Shown: positions 48,120-57,574, counted from the first letter of the stretch. The stretch is 61,635 bases of DNA from Nanogingivalis sp963517825 (GCA_963517825.1 CAUQGB010000002.1:1-61635), one strand, 5' to 3'. Program-made: numbers and translations. The notes: a model not told the origin generated them from the letters alone.

Positions 48120-50780
48120 ATGTCTAAAAAAACTGCGAAGAAAAAAAATGTAATGGTAGAAGAAAACAAAGTTGATAAACTTTTAACTGCTGTTTTTGGT
48201 GATCCACAAAAGAAGATTTTGCGTCGATTGCAACGAAAAGTTGATGAAATCAATGATTTGAGCGAAAAATATAATAAAATGAGTGATGAAAAGCTCAAAG
48301 AAACTTTCGAAAAATTCAAAAAAAGCCTTTCGAAAAAGAGCTTGGATGATATTTTGCCGGATGTATTTGCGCTTGTTCGTGAAGCTTCAAACCGTGTTCT
48401 TGGAATGCGCCACTTTGACGTTCAGCTAATTGGTGGAATGGTTCTTCATGAAGGAAAAGTTGCCGAAATGAAAACAGGTGAGGGTAAAACGCTTGTTGCG
48501 ACTTTGCCAGTTTCTTTGAATGCGATGGAGGGAAAAGGCGTACATGTTGTGACCGTGAATGATTATCTTGCGCAGCGTGACGCTTCTTGGATGGGAAAGT
48601 TATACGACTTTCTTGGTCTTTCAGTTGGTGTAATTATTAATGACGCCAGCTTTATCTTTGATTCAGAATATGATAACGAAGAGCATGAAGATGAAAACAT
48701 GCGAAAACTTCGTCCAGCAACTCGAAAAGAGGCTTATGCGGCGGATATTACTTATGGAACAAACAATGAGTTTGGTTTCGATTATTTACGTGACAACATG
48801 GTGAATGAAGTTGATCTTTTACGCCAGCGTGAATTGAATTTTGCGATTGTCGATGAGGTTGACTCAATTTTGATTGATGAAGCTAGAACACCTTTGATTA
48901 TTTCTGCTCCAGCTGCTGAAAATCCAGAGAGCTATATTCAGTTTGCACAAATTATTTCGCAACTTTCGAAAGATGATTATGAAGTTGATGAAAAGCGCCG
49001 AAGTGTAGCATTAACTGAATCTGGAATTGATAAAATCGAAAAACTTCTCAATATGAAAAATCTTTACACGCCAGAACATTCGCGCGCGGTTTATCACGTT
49101 GAGCAAGCTTTGCGCGCCGAAACTCTTTTTAAACGCGATAAAGACTATGTTGTAACAAATGATGGTGAGGTGATTATTGTCGATGAGCACACTGGTCGTT
49201 TGATGAACGGACGTCGCTACAACGAAGGTCTACACCAGGCAATTGAGGCGAAAGAAAAAGTTCCAGTTTTGCAAGAATCAATGACTTTGGCAACAATTTC
49301 GTTTCAAAATTTCTTCCGTCTTTACAATAAACTTTCGGGAATGACTGGAACTGCTTTCACGGAGGCTGAGGAATTCCAACAAATCTATTCTTTGGAAGTT
49401 GTGCAAATTCCTTCAAATAAATCAGTTATTCGTGATGACAAAGAAGACTTAATTTTTAAAACTGAAAAAGCAAAACTTAAAGCTGTTGCTGAGGCCATTA
49501 AAGAGTATCATGCGCAAGGACGCCCAGTTTTGGTTGGCTCAGGATCAATTGAAAAGAACGAGCAAATTGCGAAATATCTCGATCAAGAAGGAATTAAATA
49601 TAACCTTTTGAATGCTAAAAACAACGAGCATGAGGCTGCAATTGTGGCACGTGCTGGAGAAAAAGGTGCAATTACGCTTGCAACAAATATTGCTGGTCGT
49701 GGAACTGACATTAAGCTTGGCAAAGGTGTTAAAGAGCTTGGTGGCTTGGTAGTAATCGGTTCAGAGCGTCACGAATCTCGCCGAATCGATAACCAGTTCC
49801 GCGGTCGTGGCGGTCGTCAGGGGGATCCAGGTGAAACTCAATTCTACGTTTCAACTGAAGACGATTTGATGCGAATTTTTCAGGGTGAACGAATTGCGAT
49901 GTTGATGGATCGGCTTGGTGTTCCAGAAGATATGCCAATTCAACATAAAGCCGTTTCGAAAACACTTGAAAATGCTCAAAAACGTGTTGAAGGGTTCAAC
50001 TTTGATACGCGTAAAAATGTTGTCCAATATGACAACGTGATCAACCGCCACCGTAAAGTTGTTTATACGATGCGCAGAAAAATTCTTGAAGGTGAAGATA
50101 TTACAACCGAAATTAAAGAACTATTTATTTCGAAAGCAGCAGAACTCGCTGAATTGCCTTCAAAAAATAACGAAAAATTCGTTTCAGATTTTGTTGAAAT
50201 CTTCCCAGTTGATGAAGAGAAGATTGAAGCTCTTGGTCGAATTTCTAACGACAAAAAGCGAATTAAATTAGCTAAACAAATTGCCGAAGAGCTTTACCAA
50301 GATAAAGAAAATGAACTAGGCAAAGAGGTGTTCCAAAAAGTTGAACGTGAAGTTTATATGCAAATTCTTGATACTCTTTGGATGAATCACCTTGAAAATA
50401 TGAATTTCTTGCGCGAAGGAATTCACTGGCGAAGTGTTGGGCAACGCGACCCATTGGTTGAATACCGTGCAGAATCACAAAAATTGTTTGATGGTCTTCA
50501 GAATACCTTGCGCGATGAAACAATTCGAATTCTAACTCGAGTTACATCAAATGACGCAGTAGTGCATCAAGACGAAGGTCATGATACTGAACTTACACGA
50601 CTTGCTGAGAACTCAGTTGAAAAAGGTGTTAACGAGATTCAATCTGGTGATAAAAACCGTGATGAAGATTTTTCAAAAGCTAAAAAAGCTGCTTCAAAAA
50701 ATAACGAAAACGCCAAAAAGAATAATGCACGAAAAGCTAAAAAAGCTCAACGCCAGAACAAAAAGAAGGGTCGCAAATAG
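48120..50780 (+). CDS. secA: Preprotein translocase ATPase SecA
   Basis: An 886-aa DEAD-like motor that drives Sec export. Walker A is MKTGEGKTLV, Walker B DEVDSILIDEARTP; the preprotein cross-linking domain, NBD2 (ATNIAGRGTDIKL) and the helical scaffold domain are all present. The C-terminus lacks the SEC-C zinc motif and ends in a Lys/Asn-rich basic tail (NNARKAKKAQRQNKKKGRK). The ATG at 48120 with GGAGAGGG is preferred over an upstream one at 48072. Confidence 0.97.
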   Translation: MSKKTAKKKNVMVEENKVDKLLTAVFGDPQKKILRRLQRKVDEINDLSEKYNKMSDEKLKETFEKFKKSLSKKSLDDILPDVFALVREASNRVLGMRHFDVQLIGGMVLHEGKVAEMKTGEGKTLVATLPVSLNAMEGKGVHVVTVNDYLAQRDASWMGKLYDFLGLSVGVIINDASFIFDSEYDNEEHEDENMRKLRPATRKEAYAADITYGTNNEFGFDYLRDNMVNEVDLLRQRELNFAIVDEVDSILIDEARTPLIISAPAAENPESYIQFAQIISQLSKDDYEVDEKRRSVALTESGIDKIEKLLNMKNLYTPEHSRAVYHVEQALRAETLFKRDKDYVVTNDGEVIIVDEHTGRLMNGRRYNEGLHQAIEAKEKVPVLQESMTLATISFQNFFRLYNKLSGMTGTAFTEAEEFQQIYSLEVVQIPSNKSVIRDDKEDLIFKTEKAKLKAVAEAIKEYHAQGRPVLVGSGSIEKNEQIAKYLDQEGIKYNLLNAKNNEHEAAIVARAGEKGAITLATNIAGRGTDIKLGKGVKELGGLVVIGSERHESRRIDNQFRGRGGRQGDPGETQFYVSTEDDLMRIFQGERIAMLMDRLGVPEDMPIQHKAVSKTLENAQKRVEGFNFDTRKNVVQYDNVINRHRKVVYTMRRKILEGEDITTEIKELFISKAAELAELPSKNNEKFVSDFVEIFPVDEEKIEALGRISNDKKRIKLAKQIAEELYQDKENELGKEVFQKVEREVYMQILDTLWMNHLENMNFLREGIHWRSVGQRDPLVEYRAESQKLFDGLQNTLRDETIRILTRVTSNDAVVHQDEGHDTELTRLAENSVEKGVNEIQSGDKNRDEDFSKAKKAASKNNENAKKNNARKAKKAQRQNKKKGRK

Positions 50781-52070
50781 ATGCGCCACACCGTTGAAGA
50801 AGTACGCCTGAAAAATGGCGTACGCGGTCTTCTTGTGAATATTCCAGATGCGACGGTAATGAGTTTTCAGTTTCAGTTTCGGGCAGGTTCTCGATTTACT
50901 AAAAGTCCAGAAATTTATGAAACTGCGCACATTATGGAGCATATGGCTTTTGGTGCAAATGCAAGGTTTGCTAGCGAACATGAATTTGAAGCTGAATTCA
51001 CTAAAAATGGCGCTTATCACAACGCCTCCACATCTGATATGAGTATGAATTATGTAGCGGATTGTGCCGATTTTGAGTGGGATCGAATTTTTGAATTACA
51101 ACTTCTTTCAATTAGTCAACCAAGGTTTAATGAGTTTGAATTTAAAGCAGAAAAAGGTAATGTTCGAAACGAATTGACCGGCTATTTGAACAATAATGCA
51201 CGTCTTCTTTGGCCAAAAATTCAGCAAGAATTTGGTGAAAAAGTTCTAACTTATGAAGAGCGTTTAAAAACTATTGATAATATCACACTTGATGATATTC
51301 GTGAACACCATAAACGAACACACACTACTGATAATTTGCGGTTTGTGATCGCTGGAAAAATCACACCAACTCGTAGAAATAAAATTCTCGAAGGTTTCGA
51401 AAATCTTCAACTTGAAAGAGGCGAACGCTTCGAAATTATCACCGACCCAACTAAAAAACCACAAGCGCCGATTTTTATTTATCGACCAGATTTGAAGAAT
51501 ATTAGTTTTGGGGTTTCGCTATTGTTGCCACGCAAACTAACTACGTCTGAGATGGATGCAATGCATGCGTTAAACCACATTTTAACTGGAACGATGCATG
51601 CGCGTATTCTTGGACAAGCTCGTAAGCGAGGGTTAACTTATGGCGTTTATTCTGGTGCTTCTCGTGGACCAAAAGATTCTTCTTGGGATTTCGAAGGGCA
51701 AACTAATTATGGAACCGCTAAAGAGCTTTTTGAGCTAATTGTTTCAGAGCTCAAAAAGGTTCTAAATGAAGAAATTACTGAAGAAGAGCTTGATGCTATG
51801 AAGAGCTATTCTCTTGGTTCGTTTCAAATGGGCGGGCAAACGGTAGCTTCAACGGCAGGGTTTTACGCTTCTCGATATTTTTGGGATGGACATCTTCGAG
51901 ATTATAAATCTCAGCCAAAATTTATTAAGCAGATTTCGCGCGAACAAATTTTCAAAGTTGCGAAAGAATTCATAGATGCGAATACTTGGGTTCTTGGTGC
52001 AGTTTCTGGCGGTGAAGAATCGCAAATCAAAGAGTTAAGTCAAGAATTTGCTAAGCTTTTCGAAAAATAA
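50781..52070 (+). CDS. M16-family zinc peptidase
   Basis: A 429-aa pitrilysin/processing-peptidase-like protein. The inverted zinc motif HxxEH is HIMEH (H50, E53, H54), with the distal Glu in the FKAEKGNVRNEL region. The second half is the structural, inactive-type repeat (RKRGLTYGVYSG). It begins directly after the secA stop (no gap), so it is likely cotranscribed and may act on exported or signal peptides; substrate unknown. Confidence 0.9.
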   Translation: MRHTVEEVRLKNGVRGLLVNIPDATVMSFQFQFRAGSRFTKSPEIYETAHIMEHMAFGANARFASEHEFEAEFTKNGAYHNASTSDMSMNYVADCADFEWDRIFELQLLSISQPRFNEFEFKAEKGNVRNELTGYLNNNARLLWPKIQQEFGEKVLTYEERLKTIDNITLDDIREHHKRTHTTDNLRFVIAGKITPTRRNKILEGFENLQLERGERFEIITDPTKKPQAPIFIYRPDLKNISFGVSLLLPRKLTTSEMDAMHALNHILTGTMHARILGQARKRGLTYGVYSGASRGPKDSSWDFEGQTNYGTAKELFELIVSELKKVLNEEITEEELDAMKSYSLGSFQMGGQTVASTAGFYASRYFWDGHLRDYKSQPKFIKQISREQIFKVAKEFIDANTWVLGAVSGGEESQIKELSQEFAKLFEK

Positions 52071-52093
52071 TCGCTCCACGGCGGTTATTTTTT
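52067..52093 (+). terminator. secA-M16 terminator
   Basis: AATAATCGC and GCGGTTATT pair imperfectly, followed by TTTTTA. Confidence 0.65.
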
Positions 52094-52122
52094 ATGCTTA
52101 AAATGTGTTATAATAGTTTTAT

Positions 52123-53268
52123 ATGGATTTTGATGAATTTGAAGAGTTGCTAAATGTTGAAATAAAAAAACCTCAACCAAATGAGGTAGTTTACAGTGTT
52201 TCAGATTTTATCACGATTAGTAATGATATTTTCGAAAATAGTTTTCCGAGTGTTCTTATTGAAGGTGAAATTTCGAGTTTTAAAGTGAATCAAAACAAGT
52301 TCGTTTTTTTTGATCTGAAAGATGAAGACTCGGTTCTTGGTTGCTTTATGACGATTTGGCAATTGCGCTTTCCGCTTGAAGATGGAATGAAGGTTGTTGT
52401 GCAAGCAAAGCCAAAACTCACAAATTGGGGAAAATTCAGCCTAACAATTGACAAAATCATACCAAAAGGTGAAGGGAGCCTCAAAAAATCTTTCGAAATT
52501 TTAAAGGAAAAGTTAACAAAAGAAGGCTTATTTGATGAAAGCCGCAAACGTGAAATTCCGCGAAATCCTCAAAAAATTGCAGTGATTTCGAGTGTTCAAG
52601 CGGCGGGTTATGCTGACTTTATTAAGATCATTAACGAGCGTTGGGGAGGGTTAAAGATTATCGTGGCGCCCACTCAGGTTCAAGGTATGGCGGCTAGCGA
52701 TCAAATTATTCGTGCAATAGATTTCTTGAATAGTCAAAGTGAGCTGCCTGATGTGATTGCGATTATTCGCGGCGGTGGTAGTGCCGATGATCTGGCGGTT
52801 TTTAATGACGAGAAACTGGTTCGAGCGGTTGCGAATTCTCGCGTACCGATTATTACTGGAATTGGTCACGAGATTGATCAAAGCCTTTGTGATTTAGCCG
52901 CAGATTTTGCCGCTTCAACACCAAGCAACGTGGCGCAAATTTTAACACCAAATAAGTTTGACGAAATGCGATTCTTATATTCAAAAATTTTACGCACAAA
53001 TGATTTTATTCTTTCGAATATTGATGAATTAAAAATTGAAAACTATCAAAAGATTTATAAAATAAAAGATTTAATTTTGAATAATATTTTTGAACAGCAA
53101 AGAGAAATCCAGGCCAAAAAGCGAATTTTGGAAAGCTACAATCCGCAAAACATACTTTCAAAAGGTTATGCTTTAGTAAGTGGAAAATTGGTGGCTGGTG
53201 AAGAAATTACGATTCAAACAATTGATAAAAAAATAACGGCGGAGGTAAAAAATGTCGAACGAAATTAG
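52123..53268 (+). CDS. xseA: Exodeoxyribonuclease VII large subunit
   Basis: A 381-aa protein with the N-terminal OB domain (PSVLIEGEISSFKVNQNKFVFFDLKDE in parts) and the catalytic core RGGGSADDLAVFND and GIGHEIDQSLCDLAADFAASTPSNVA. It degrades single-stranded DNA with XseB. TATAAT is 8 bases before the ATG without a ribosome site. It overlaps xseB. Confidence 0.94.
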   Translation: MDFDEFEELLNVEIKKPQPNEVVYSVSDFITISNDIFENSFPSVLIEGEISSFKVNQNKFVFFDLKDEDSVLGCFMTIWQLRFPLEDGMKVVVQAKPKLTNWGKFSLTIDKIIPKGEGSLKKSFEILKEKLTKEGLFDESRKREIPRNPQKIAVISSVQAAGYADFIKIINERWGGLKIIVAPTQVQGMAASDQIIRAIDFLNSQSELPDVIAIIRGGGSADDLAVFNDEKLVRAVANSRVPIITGIGHEIDQSLCDLAADFAASTPSNVAQILTPNKFDEMRFLYSKILRTNDFILSNIDELKIENYQKIYKIKDLILNNIFEQQREIQAKKRILESYNPQNILSKGYALVSGKLVAGEEITIQTIDKKITAEVKNVERN

Positions 53269-53449
53269 TAAAAAAATAGCTGAAATAGATGAGATTTTAA
53301 TAAAAATTGAAAGTGGTGAGATTCCTCTTGAAGAGGTTTTTGAAAAATATAAAGAAGCGATTTCGAAAGCTGAAAAACTCGAGGGAGAACTTGACTCACT
53401 TAAAAATGAAATCCAAATTTTGAGTAAAAATTTTGCACAAGAAGAATAA
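53252..53449 (+). CDS. xseB: Exodeoxyribonuclease VII small subunit
   Basis: A 65-aa helical protein: KIAEIDEILIKIESGEIPLEEVFEKYKEAISKAEKLEGEL shows the XseB pattern (given partly). It overlaps xseA by 17 bases, with GGCGGAGG upstream. Confidence 0.88.
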   Translation: MSNEISKKIAEIDEILIKIESGEIPLEEVFEKYKEAISKAEKLEGELDSLKNEIQILSKNFAQEE

Positions 53450-53451
53450 AA

Positions 53452-53471
53452 TCTCGCCGTAGCGAGATTGA
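53452..53471 (-). terminator. Terminator of the 53474-53833 gene
   Basis: AATCTCGC and GCGAGATT with a 4-base loop; the T-run TTTATT is on the minus-strand side, so it serves the minus gene. Confidence 0.8.
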
Positions 53472-53473
53472 AG

Positions 53474-53833
53474 CTAAACCGAAAAAATGAAAACTTGTGT
53501 TCTATATCTACCACGAGAATTTCCTTCTGCAATATGAAGGATAAGGTCTATCTTGTGTCGTTCACAAAAGTCAATCAAAATTTTACGCTGATAGTTTGAG
53601 TCTTTAGACTCACTGTAGCACTCAACATCACGGATGGTATTCTTTGAGTTAAAATTTATTTTGTGCATTTTCTTTGAAAGAATCTCAGCATCTTTGACTT
53701 TCGAAAAGCGAGAATTTTTATCAAAAATATGAATAAATTCTCGATGCCTTCGACCGCGGTTTGAAAGTTTAATTTGCAACACGCCAAATCTATCAATTAA
53801 ATCAGTTTGCTTAGATAAAAGTTCTTGGCTCAT
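53474..53833 (-). CDS. Orphan protein, islet 2
   Basis: A 119-aa basic soluble protein starting MSQELLSKQTDLIDRFGVL. No family recognised. It has a GGAGGTG site and a minus-strand promoter TTGACT, 17 bp, TAAAAT upstream, and its own terminator, the same cassette layout as islet 1. Confidence 0.58.
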   Translation of the reverse strand: MSQELLSKQTDLIDRFGVLQIKLSNRGRRHREFIHIFDKNSRFSKVKDAEILSKKMHKINFNSKNTIRDVECYSESKDSNYQRKILIDFCERHKIDLILHIAEGNSRGRYRTQVFIFSV

Positions 53834-53894
53834 TTGCCACCTCCATTTTTAGTCTTAATATTTTAACATTTTTTATAATTTTAGTCAAGAAAAG

Positions 53895-53914
53895 CCCCGC
53901 AGTTTGTTGCGGGG
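53895..53914 (-). terminator. Terminator of the 53931-54272 gene
   Basis: Minus-strand CCCCGCA and TGCGGGG stem followed by CTTTTC. Confidence 0.75.
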
Positions 53915-53930
53915 GAGAGAAATGTACTGC

Positions 53931-54272
53931 CTACCAAACCTGCATATCGCTCAACTCTTCACTTATATCTACTTCTTTGAAGAATTGTGACCCTTTATTT
54001 TCAGGATCTTCGCAATAAAGCGAAATTTTTAGTCTAATTCCTGCTTTACTGCACTCATTTTTCAATATGAGTAAGTTTCCAAGCTTATCGTTTTGCTTGT
54101 CAGCAAAAACGAGGAGCTTATCTTCTACTTCTACTCGCTTCTTAAGAAATTCTTGAATAATCTTTCGAGTTGTTTTCTCTTGAGATGGGTTATATTGAAG
54201 AATAGCTTCTTTAACGTCTAGATGAGTATGATCTAGTGCTGATTTAGTAAGTTTTACACATACTAGTGCCAT
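53931..54272 (-). CDS. Orphan protein, islet 2
   Basis: A 113-aa soluble protein starting MALVCVKLTKSALDHTHLDVKE. No motif recognised. It has GGAGGTG upstream and a consensus-like promoter. Confidence 0.58.
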   Translation of the reverse strand: MALVCVKLTKSALDHTHLDVKEAILQYNPSQEKTTRKIIQEFLKKRVEVEDKLLVFADKQNDKLGNLLILKNECSKAGIRLKISLYCEDPENKGSQFFKEVDISEELSDMQVW

Positions 54273-54320
54273 TTTGGCACCTCCTTTGATTTTTTTAGCT
54301 TTTTATAAAGCTATAACTAA

Positions 54321-54349
54321 TATTATAGCATAAAAGCTCTTAAAAGTCA
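54321..54349 (-). promoter_or_regulatory. Promoter of the 53931-54272 gene
   Basis: Minus strand TTGACT, 17 bp, TATAAT, with TGC before the -10. A hairpin AGCTTT/AAAGCT lies in the leader. Confidence 0.78.
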
Positions 54350-54375
54350 ATTTGAATAATAATGGTAATGTATGA

Positions 54376-54381
54376 TATAAT
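54376..54381 (+). promoter_or_regulatory. frr promoter -10 (leaderless)
   Basis: Extended -10 TGATATAAT, 6 bases before the ATG at 54388. Confidence 0.65.
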
Positions 54382-54387
54382 GGTGCT

Positions 54388-54942
54388 ATGTTTGATACAG
54401 ATGAATTTAAATTAAAAATGACTGAAGCCGTTGAGCATTTTAAGGGTGAAATGAAGAAGGTCCGAACGGGTCGAGCGCATCCTTCAATGCTTGATAGTGT
54501 TATGGTTGAAGTTTATGGTACAAAAATGCCATTAAATCAAGTTTCGAATATGACCGCACCAGAAGCTGGGATGATCTTAATTACGCCATTTGACGCGAAT
54601 AATATTTCAGCAATTTCGGCTGCAATTCGTAACGATCAAAGCCTTGGATTCAATCCAAGCGATGACGGCCGAGTTGTTCGAGTGCCAGTTCCGCCACTAA
54701 CGGAGGAGCGTCGTAAGCAAATCGTAAAACAAACTTCAGAAAAAGTTGAAGGCGCAAAAATTACGCTTCGAAATATTCGCCAAGATGCTTTAAAACATGC
54801 CAAAAAACTTAAGGATGAAAAATCTTTAACTGAAGACGATTTAAAGCGAATTGAAAAAGAAATTGACGCTGAAATTAAAGATTTTAGCACACAAATTGAT
54901 GTAATTTTTAAAGAAAAAGAGAAAGAAATTCTCACAATTTAA
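54388..54942 (+). CDS. frr: Ribosome recycling factor
   Basis: A 184-aa tRNA-shaped factor that splits post-termination ribosomes with EF-G. Signatures: VRTGRAHPSMLDSVMVEVYG, LNQVSNMTAPEAGMILITPFD in parts, and LTEERRKQIVKQTSEKVEGAKI. Its mRNA appears leaderless. Confidence 0.96.
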   Translation: MFDTDEFKLKMTEAVEHFKGEMKKVRTGRAHPSMLDSVMVEVYGTKMPLNQVSNMTAPEAGMILITPFDANNISAISAAIRNDQSLGFNPSDDGRVVRVPVPPLTEERRKQIVKQTSEKVEGAKITLRNIRQDALKHAKKLKDEKSLTEDDLKRIEKEIDAEIKDFSTQIDVIFKEKEKEILTI

Positions 54943-54948
54943 GTTATT

Positions 54949-54979
54949 TTTTGCTGGCGCTTTAAAAAACGTCGGCAAA
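54949..54979 (+). terminator. frr terminator
   Basis: TTTTGCTGGCG and CGTCGGCAAAA pair with one mismatch around a T/A-rich loop. No clear T-run follows, so it is weak. Confidence 0.5.
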
Positions 54980-55008
54980 AGCTAATTTAAGATTTTCGAA
55001 AGGGTAAA

Positions 55009-56187
55009 ATGGAGGTTTTTAATTTAATTTTTGGAATAATTATCGGTTTAATTTCGCTAACTTTTTTGGTGGCGCTTCATGAGCTTGGCCATGCGCTTGC
55101 GGCTAAGAAAAACGGTGTAAAACTTAAAGAATACGCAATTGGTTTTCCGCCAAGAATTAAAAGCTTTAAAGCTAAAACAGATAAAATTCTACCAAAAGGT
55201 ACAAAAATTTCAATTGGTGCAATTCCGCTCGGTGGTTTTGTGCGACTTCAGGGTGAGCATGATTCTGACTCAAAAAAAGGCGATTATGGTGCAGTAAGTT
55301 TTTGGGGTAAAACGCAGATTTTGTTTGCTGGTGTTGCTATGAACTGGCTAGTTGCATTTGTAATTTTTACAGTTTTAGCGATTTCTGGAATGCCAAAGCT
55401 ACTTCCAAATCAATTTTATCTTTCTTCTGATGCAAAAATATCTGGCGGTGGTGTGCAAGTTTCTGCAATTTCAAAAAATTCTCCAGCAGAAAAAGCCGGG
55501 TTAAATAAAAATGACACACTTTTAGAGTTCAATGGTCAAAAGGTTGAAAACTCCACTAAAACTCGCCAAGATTTAAAAAATAACGCCGGCAAAACAGTTT
55601 CTTTAAAGATTAGTCGAAACGGTAAAGAAATTTCGAAAAGTGTAAAACTCAACGAAAAAGGCAATAATGGCTTTTTGGGTGCGGTTTTGTCTGACGGAAT
55701 GCAAAAGATTCACTCAACTTGGAGTGCTCCAATTGTTGGTTTAGGTACAACGGTTCAATTTACAGGTGAAACATTCAAAGGTGTTGGTGAACTTTTTGTA
55801 AACTTTTTTGGTGGAATTTTCGAAAAGGTTATTCCGAATTCTGATTCTCAAAAGAACGCAAATACTCAGCTTTCGAAGGCGGGTGAGAGTGTTTCTGGGC
55901 CAGTGATGGTTATTGGAGGAATTTTCCCAAACATTGTTTCGATGGGAATGGATATGATTTTAATGCTTACCGCTATTATTTCGATTAGCTTGGCCTGTAT
56001 GAATGTTTTACCGATTCCTGCACTCGATGGCGGTCGTTGGTTGATGACTTTTATCTTTCGTATTTTGCTTAAAAAACCACTTTCAAAAGAGTTAGAAGAA
56101 AATATCAATGGTTGGAGTTTTATAATTTTAATGGGACTTTCAGTTTTGGTTATTATTTTAGATTTTGGAAAGATTTTTAGAGGTTAA
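55009..56187 (+). CDS. rseP: Site-2 intramembrane metalloprotease RseP
   Basis: A 392-aa M50 protease. The zinc motif is HELGH (H24, E25, H28) in the first helix; a PDZ domain spans about 150-205; the third ligand Asp is in PALDGGRWL, in a later helix. It cleaves membrane-bound anti-sigma factors or signal-peptide remnants. Its ribosome site lies in TTCGAAAGGG. Confidence 0.94.
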   Translation: MEVFNLIFGIIIGLISLTFLVALHELGHALAAKKNGVKLKEYAIGFPPRIKSFKAKTDKILPKGTKISIGAIPLGGFVRLQGEHDSDSKKGDYGAVSFWGKTQILFAGVAMNWLVAFVIFTVLAISGMPKLLPNQFYLSSDAKISGGGVQVSAISKNSPAEKAGLNKNDTLLEFNGQKVENSTKTRQDLKNNAGKTVSLKISRNGKEISKSVKLNEKGNNGFLGAVLSDGMQKIHSTWSAPIVGLGTTVQFTGETFKGVGELFVNFFGGIFEKVIPNSDSQKNANTQLSKAGESVSGPVMVIGGIFPNIVSMGMDMILMLTAIISISLACMNVLPIPALDGGRWLMTFIFRILLKKPLSKELEENINGWSFIILMGLSVLVIILDFGKIFRG

Positions 56188-56189
56188 AA

Positions 56190-56996
56190 ATGAAACAGAA
56201 GTTTAAAGAAATATTTCTAAGGCTTCGAAAAAAAAATGAAAAATTTCTTTCGAAAAAGCCCTTAAGATTCATTTTTTGGATAGTTCTACTGCTTTCATCA
56301 TATTTTGCGGCGAGCTATTTTGCAGCTGTAATAATTCGACTCTTACTAGCTTTGATCTTTTGGAATAATGATGTAGGTTATCAAAACGCAATTTCGAATG
56401 TAATCACGACTACGATTTACTCAACTCTATTCTTTGGTTTAATGCTTGCGATGGTTTATTTTATTCCAGTTAAGTTTTTTGGGCAAAAGATTTCGAAAGA
56501 TGAAATTGCTTTAAAGGGATTGATTACTTGGCAAGATTTGGGTTTGGCGGTTTTCGGATTTTTGACTTCAATGATTATTGCTGGTGTTTTGTTGAAAATC
56601 TTACCGAGTATTCTGCACTTTGATAAATCACAAGTTCAAGAGTTGGCTTTTCAAAGAGGTGGAATGATTCATTCGTGGCAATTTTTGTTGGCTTTTATTT
56701 CTATTGTTGTGGTTGCACCATTTTTTGAAGAATTGATTTTTCGTGGAATAATTTATGGCCAACTTCGAAAAATAAATATTCCACTTGCAATTTTTATAAC
56801 AAGCTTGCTTTTTGGAATTGTACATTTTCAAACAAATGTAGGCATAACAGTGTTTGTTATGAGTATTGTGATGTGCTTTATCCGTGAAAAATGGACTCAA
56901 ACGATTTGGTCGGGAATTGTGATACATATGATTAAAAATGGGATCGCTTTCTTTCTGCTTTATGTCCTGCAAACCATTCAACTCCTTCAGTCTTAG
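56190..56996 (+). CDS. CPBP-family intramembrane protease (CAAX/Abi type)
   Basis: A 268-aa protein with about seven or eight transmembrane helices. The catalytic motifs are FFEELIFRGIIYG (EExxxR), GIVHFQTN (His) and VIHMIKNGIAF (HxxxN). Family members process membrane peptides; in some bacteria they give bacteriocin self-immunity. It starts 3 bases after rseP, making a two-gene intramembrane-protease operon. Confidence 0.9.
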   Translation: MKQKFKEIFLRLRKKNEKFLSKKPLRFIFWIVLLLSSYFAASYFAAVIIRLLLALIFWNNDVGYQNAISNVITTTIYSTLFFGLMLAMVYFIPVKFFGQKISKDEIALKGLITWQDLGLAVFGFLTSMIIAGVLLKILPSILHFDKSQVQELAFQRGGMIHSWQFLLAFISIVVVAPFFEELIFRGIIYGQLRKINIPLAIFITSLLFGIVHFQTNVGITVFVMSIVMCFIREKWTQTIWSGIVIHMIKNGIAFFLLYVLQTIQLLQS

Positions 56997-56998
56997 CG

Positions 56999-57027
56999 TT
57001 GACTTAAGTTGGAAACTTTGATATAAT
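56999..57027 (+). promoter_or_regulatory. greA promoter
   Basis: TTGACT (56999-57004), 17 bp, TATAAT (57022-57027), leader of about 25 nt with AGAGGA. Confidence 0.78.
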
Positions 57028-57057
57028 TATAAAACTTATTTAGAGGATTTTTATTTT

Positions 57058-57519
57058 ATGAAACAAGAATTTAATATTACAAAATTAGGAAAAGAAGAAC
57101 TCGAAGCCGAATTGGAGCTTCTAATTTCGCAACGAAAAGAAATTTCAGAAGAAGTTGCGACTGCGCGCGATTTTGGTGATTTGCGCGAAAATTCAGAATA
57201 CGATGCTGCTCGAAAAAAACAAGCTTTGGCAGAATCTCGAATCATGGAGATTGAAAACATTTTGCAAAACGCTGTAATTATTGGTGGCGGCAAAAAAGAT
57301 GTTGTAGCGCTTGGCAATCAAGTTAGTCTTAAGAATCTCGAAAATGGCAAGGAAGTGAATTACATAATGGTTGGTGCTGTTGAAGCTAACCCCCTTGAGG
57401 GTAAAATTTCGAACGAATCACCAATTGGCCAACAAATTATGGGTAAAAAACTTGGAGAAGAAGTTGATATTACGACACCAAAAGGCGTAATTAAATACGA
57501 AATTACAGAGATTAACTAA
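57058..57519 (+). CDS. greA: Transcription elongation factor GreA
   Basis: A 153-aa factor with an N-terminal coiled coil carrying the acidic tip ATARDFGDLRENSEYDAARKK and a C-terminal FKBP-like domain (ISNESPIGQQIMGKKLGEEV in part). It stimulates RNA cleavage in backtracked polymerase. Confidence 0.95.
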   Translation: MKQEFNITKLGKEELEAELELLISQRKEISEEVATARDFGDLRENSEYDAARKKQALAESRIMEIENILQNAVIIGGGKKDVVALGNQVSLKNLENGKEVNYIMVGAVEANPLEGKISNESPIGQQIMGKKLGEEVDITTPKGVIKYEITEIN

Positions 57520-57528
57520 ATTTTTAAT

Positions 57529-57556
57529 ACTCGGTTGACCAAATCAGCCGAGTTTT
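57529..57556 (+). terminator. greA terminator
   Basis: ACTCGGTTGA and TCAGCCGAGT form the stem (one mismatch), followed by TTTTG. Confidence 0.8.
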
Positions 57557-57574
57557 GTTTTAAAGAGGAGAATT

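Noticed and set aside
57520..57574. A T-box before proS or serS as well
   Set aside because: The proS gap holds only the greA terminator and ribosome site, and serS is leaderless; no TGGN bulge element is present.
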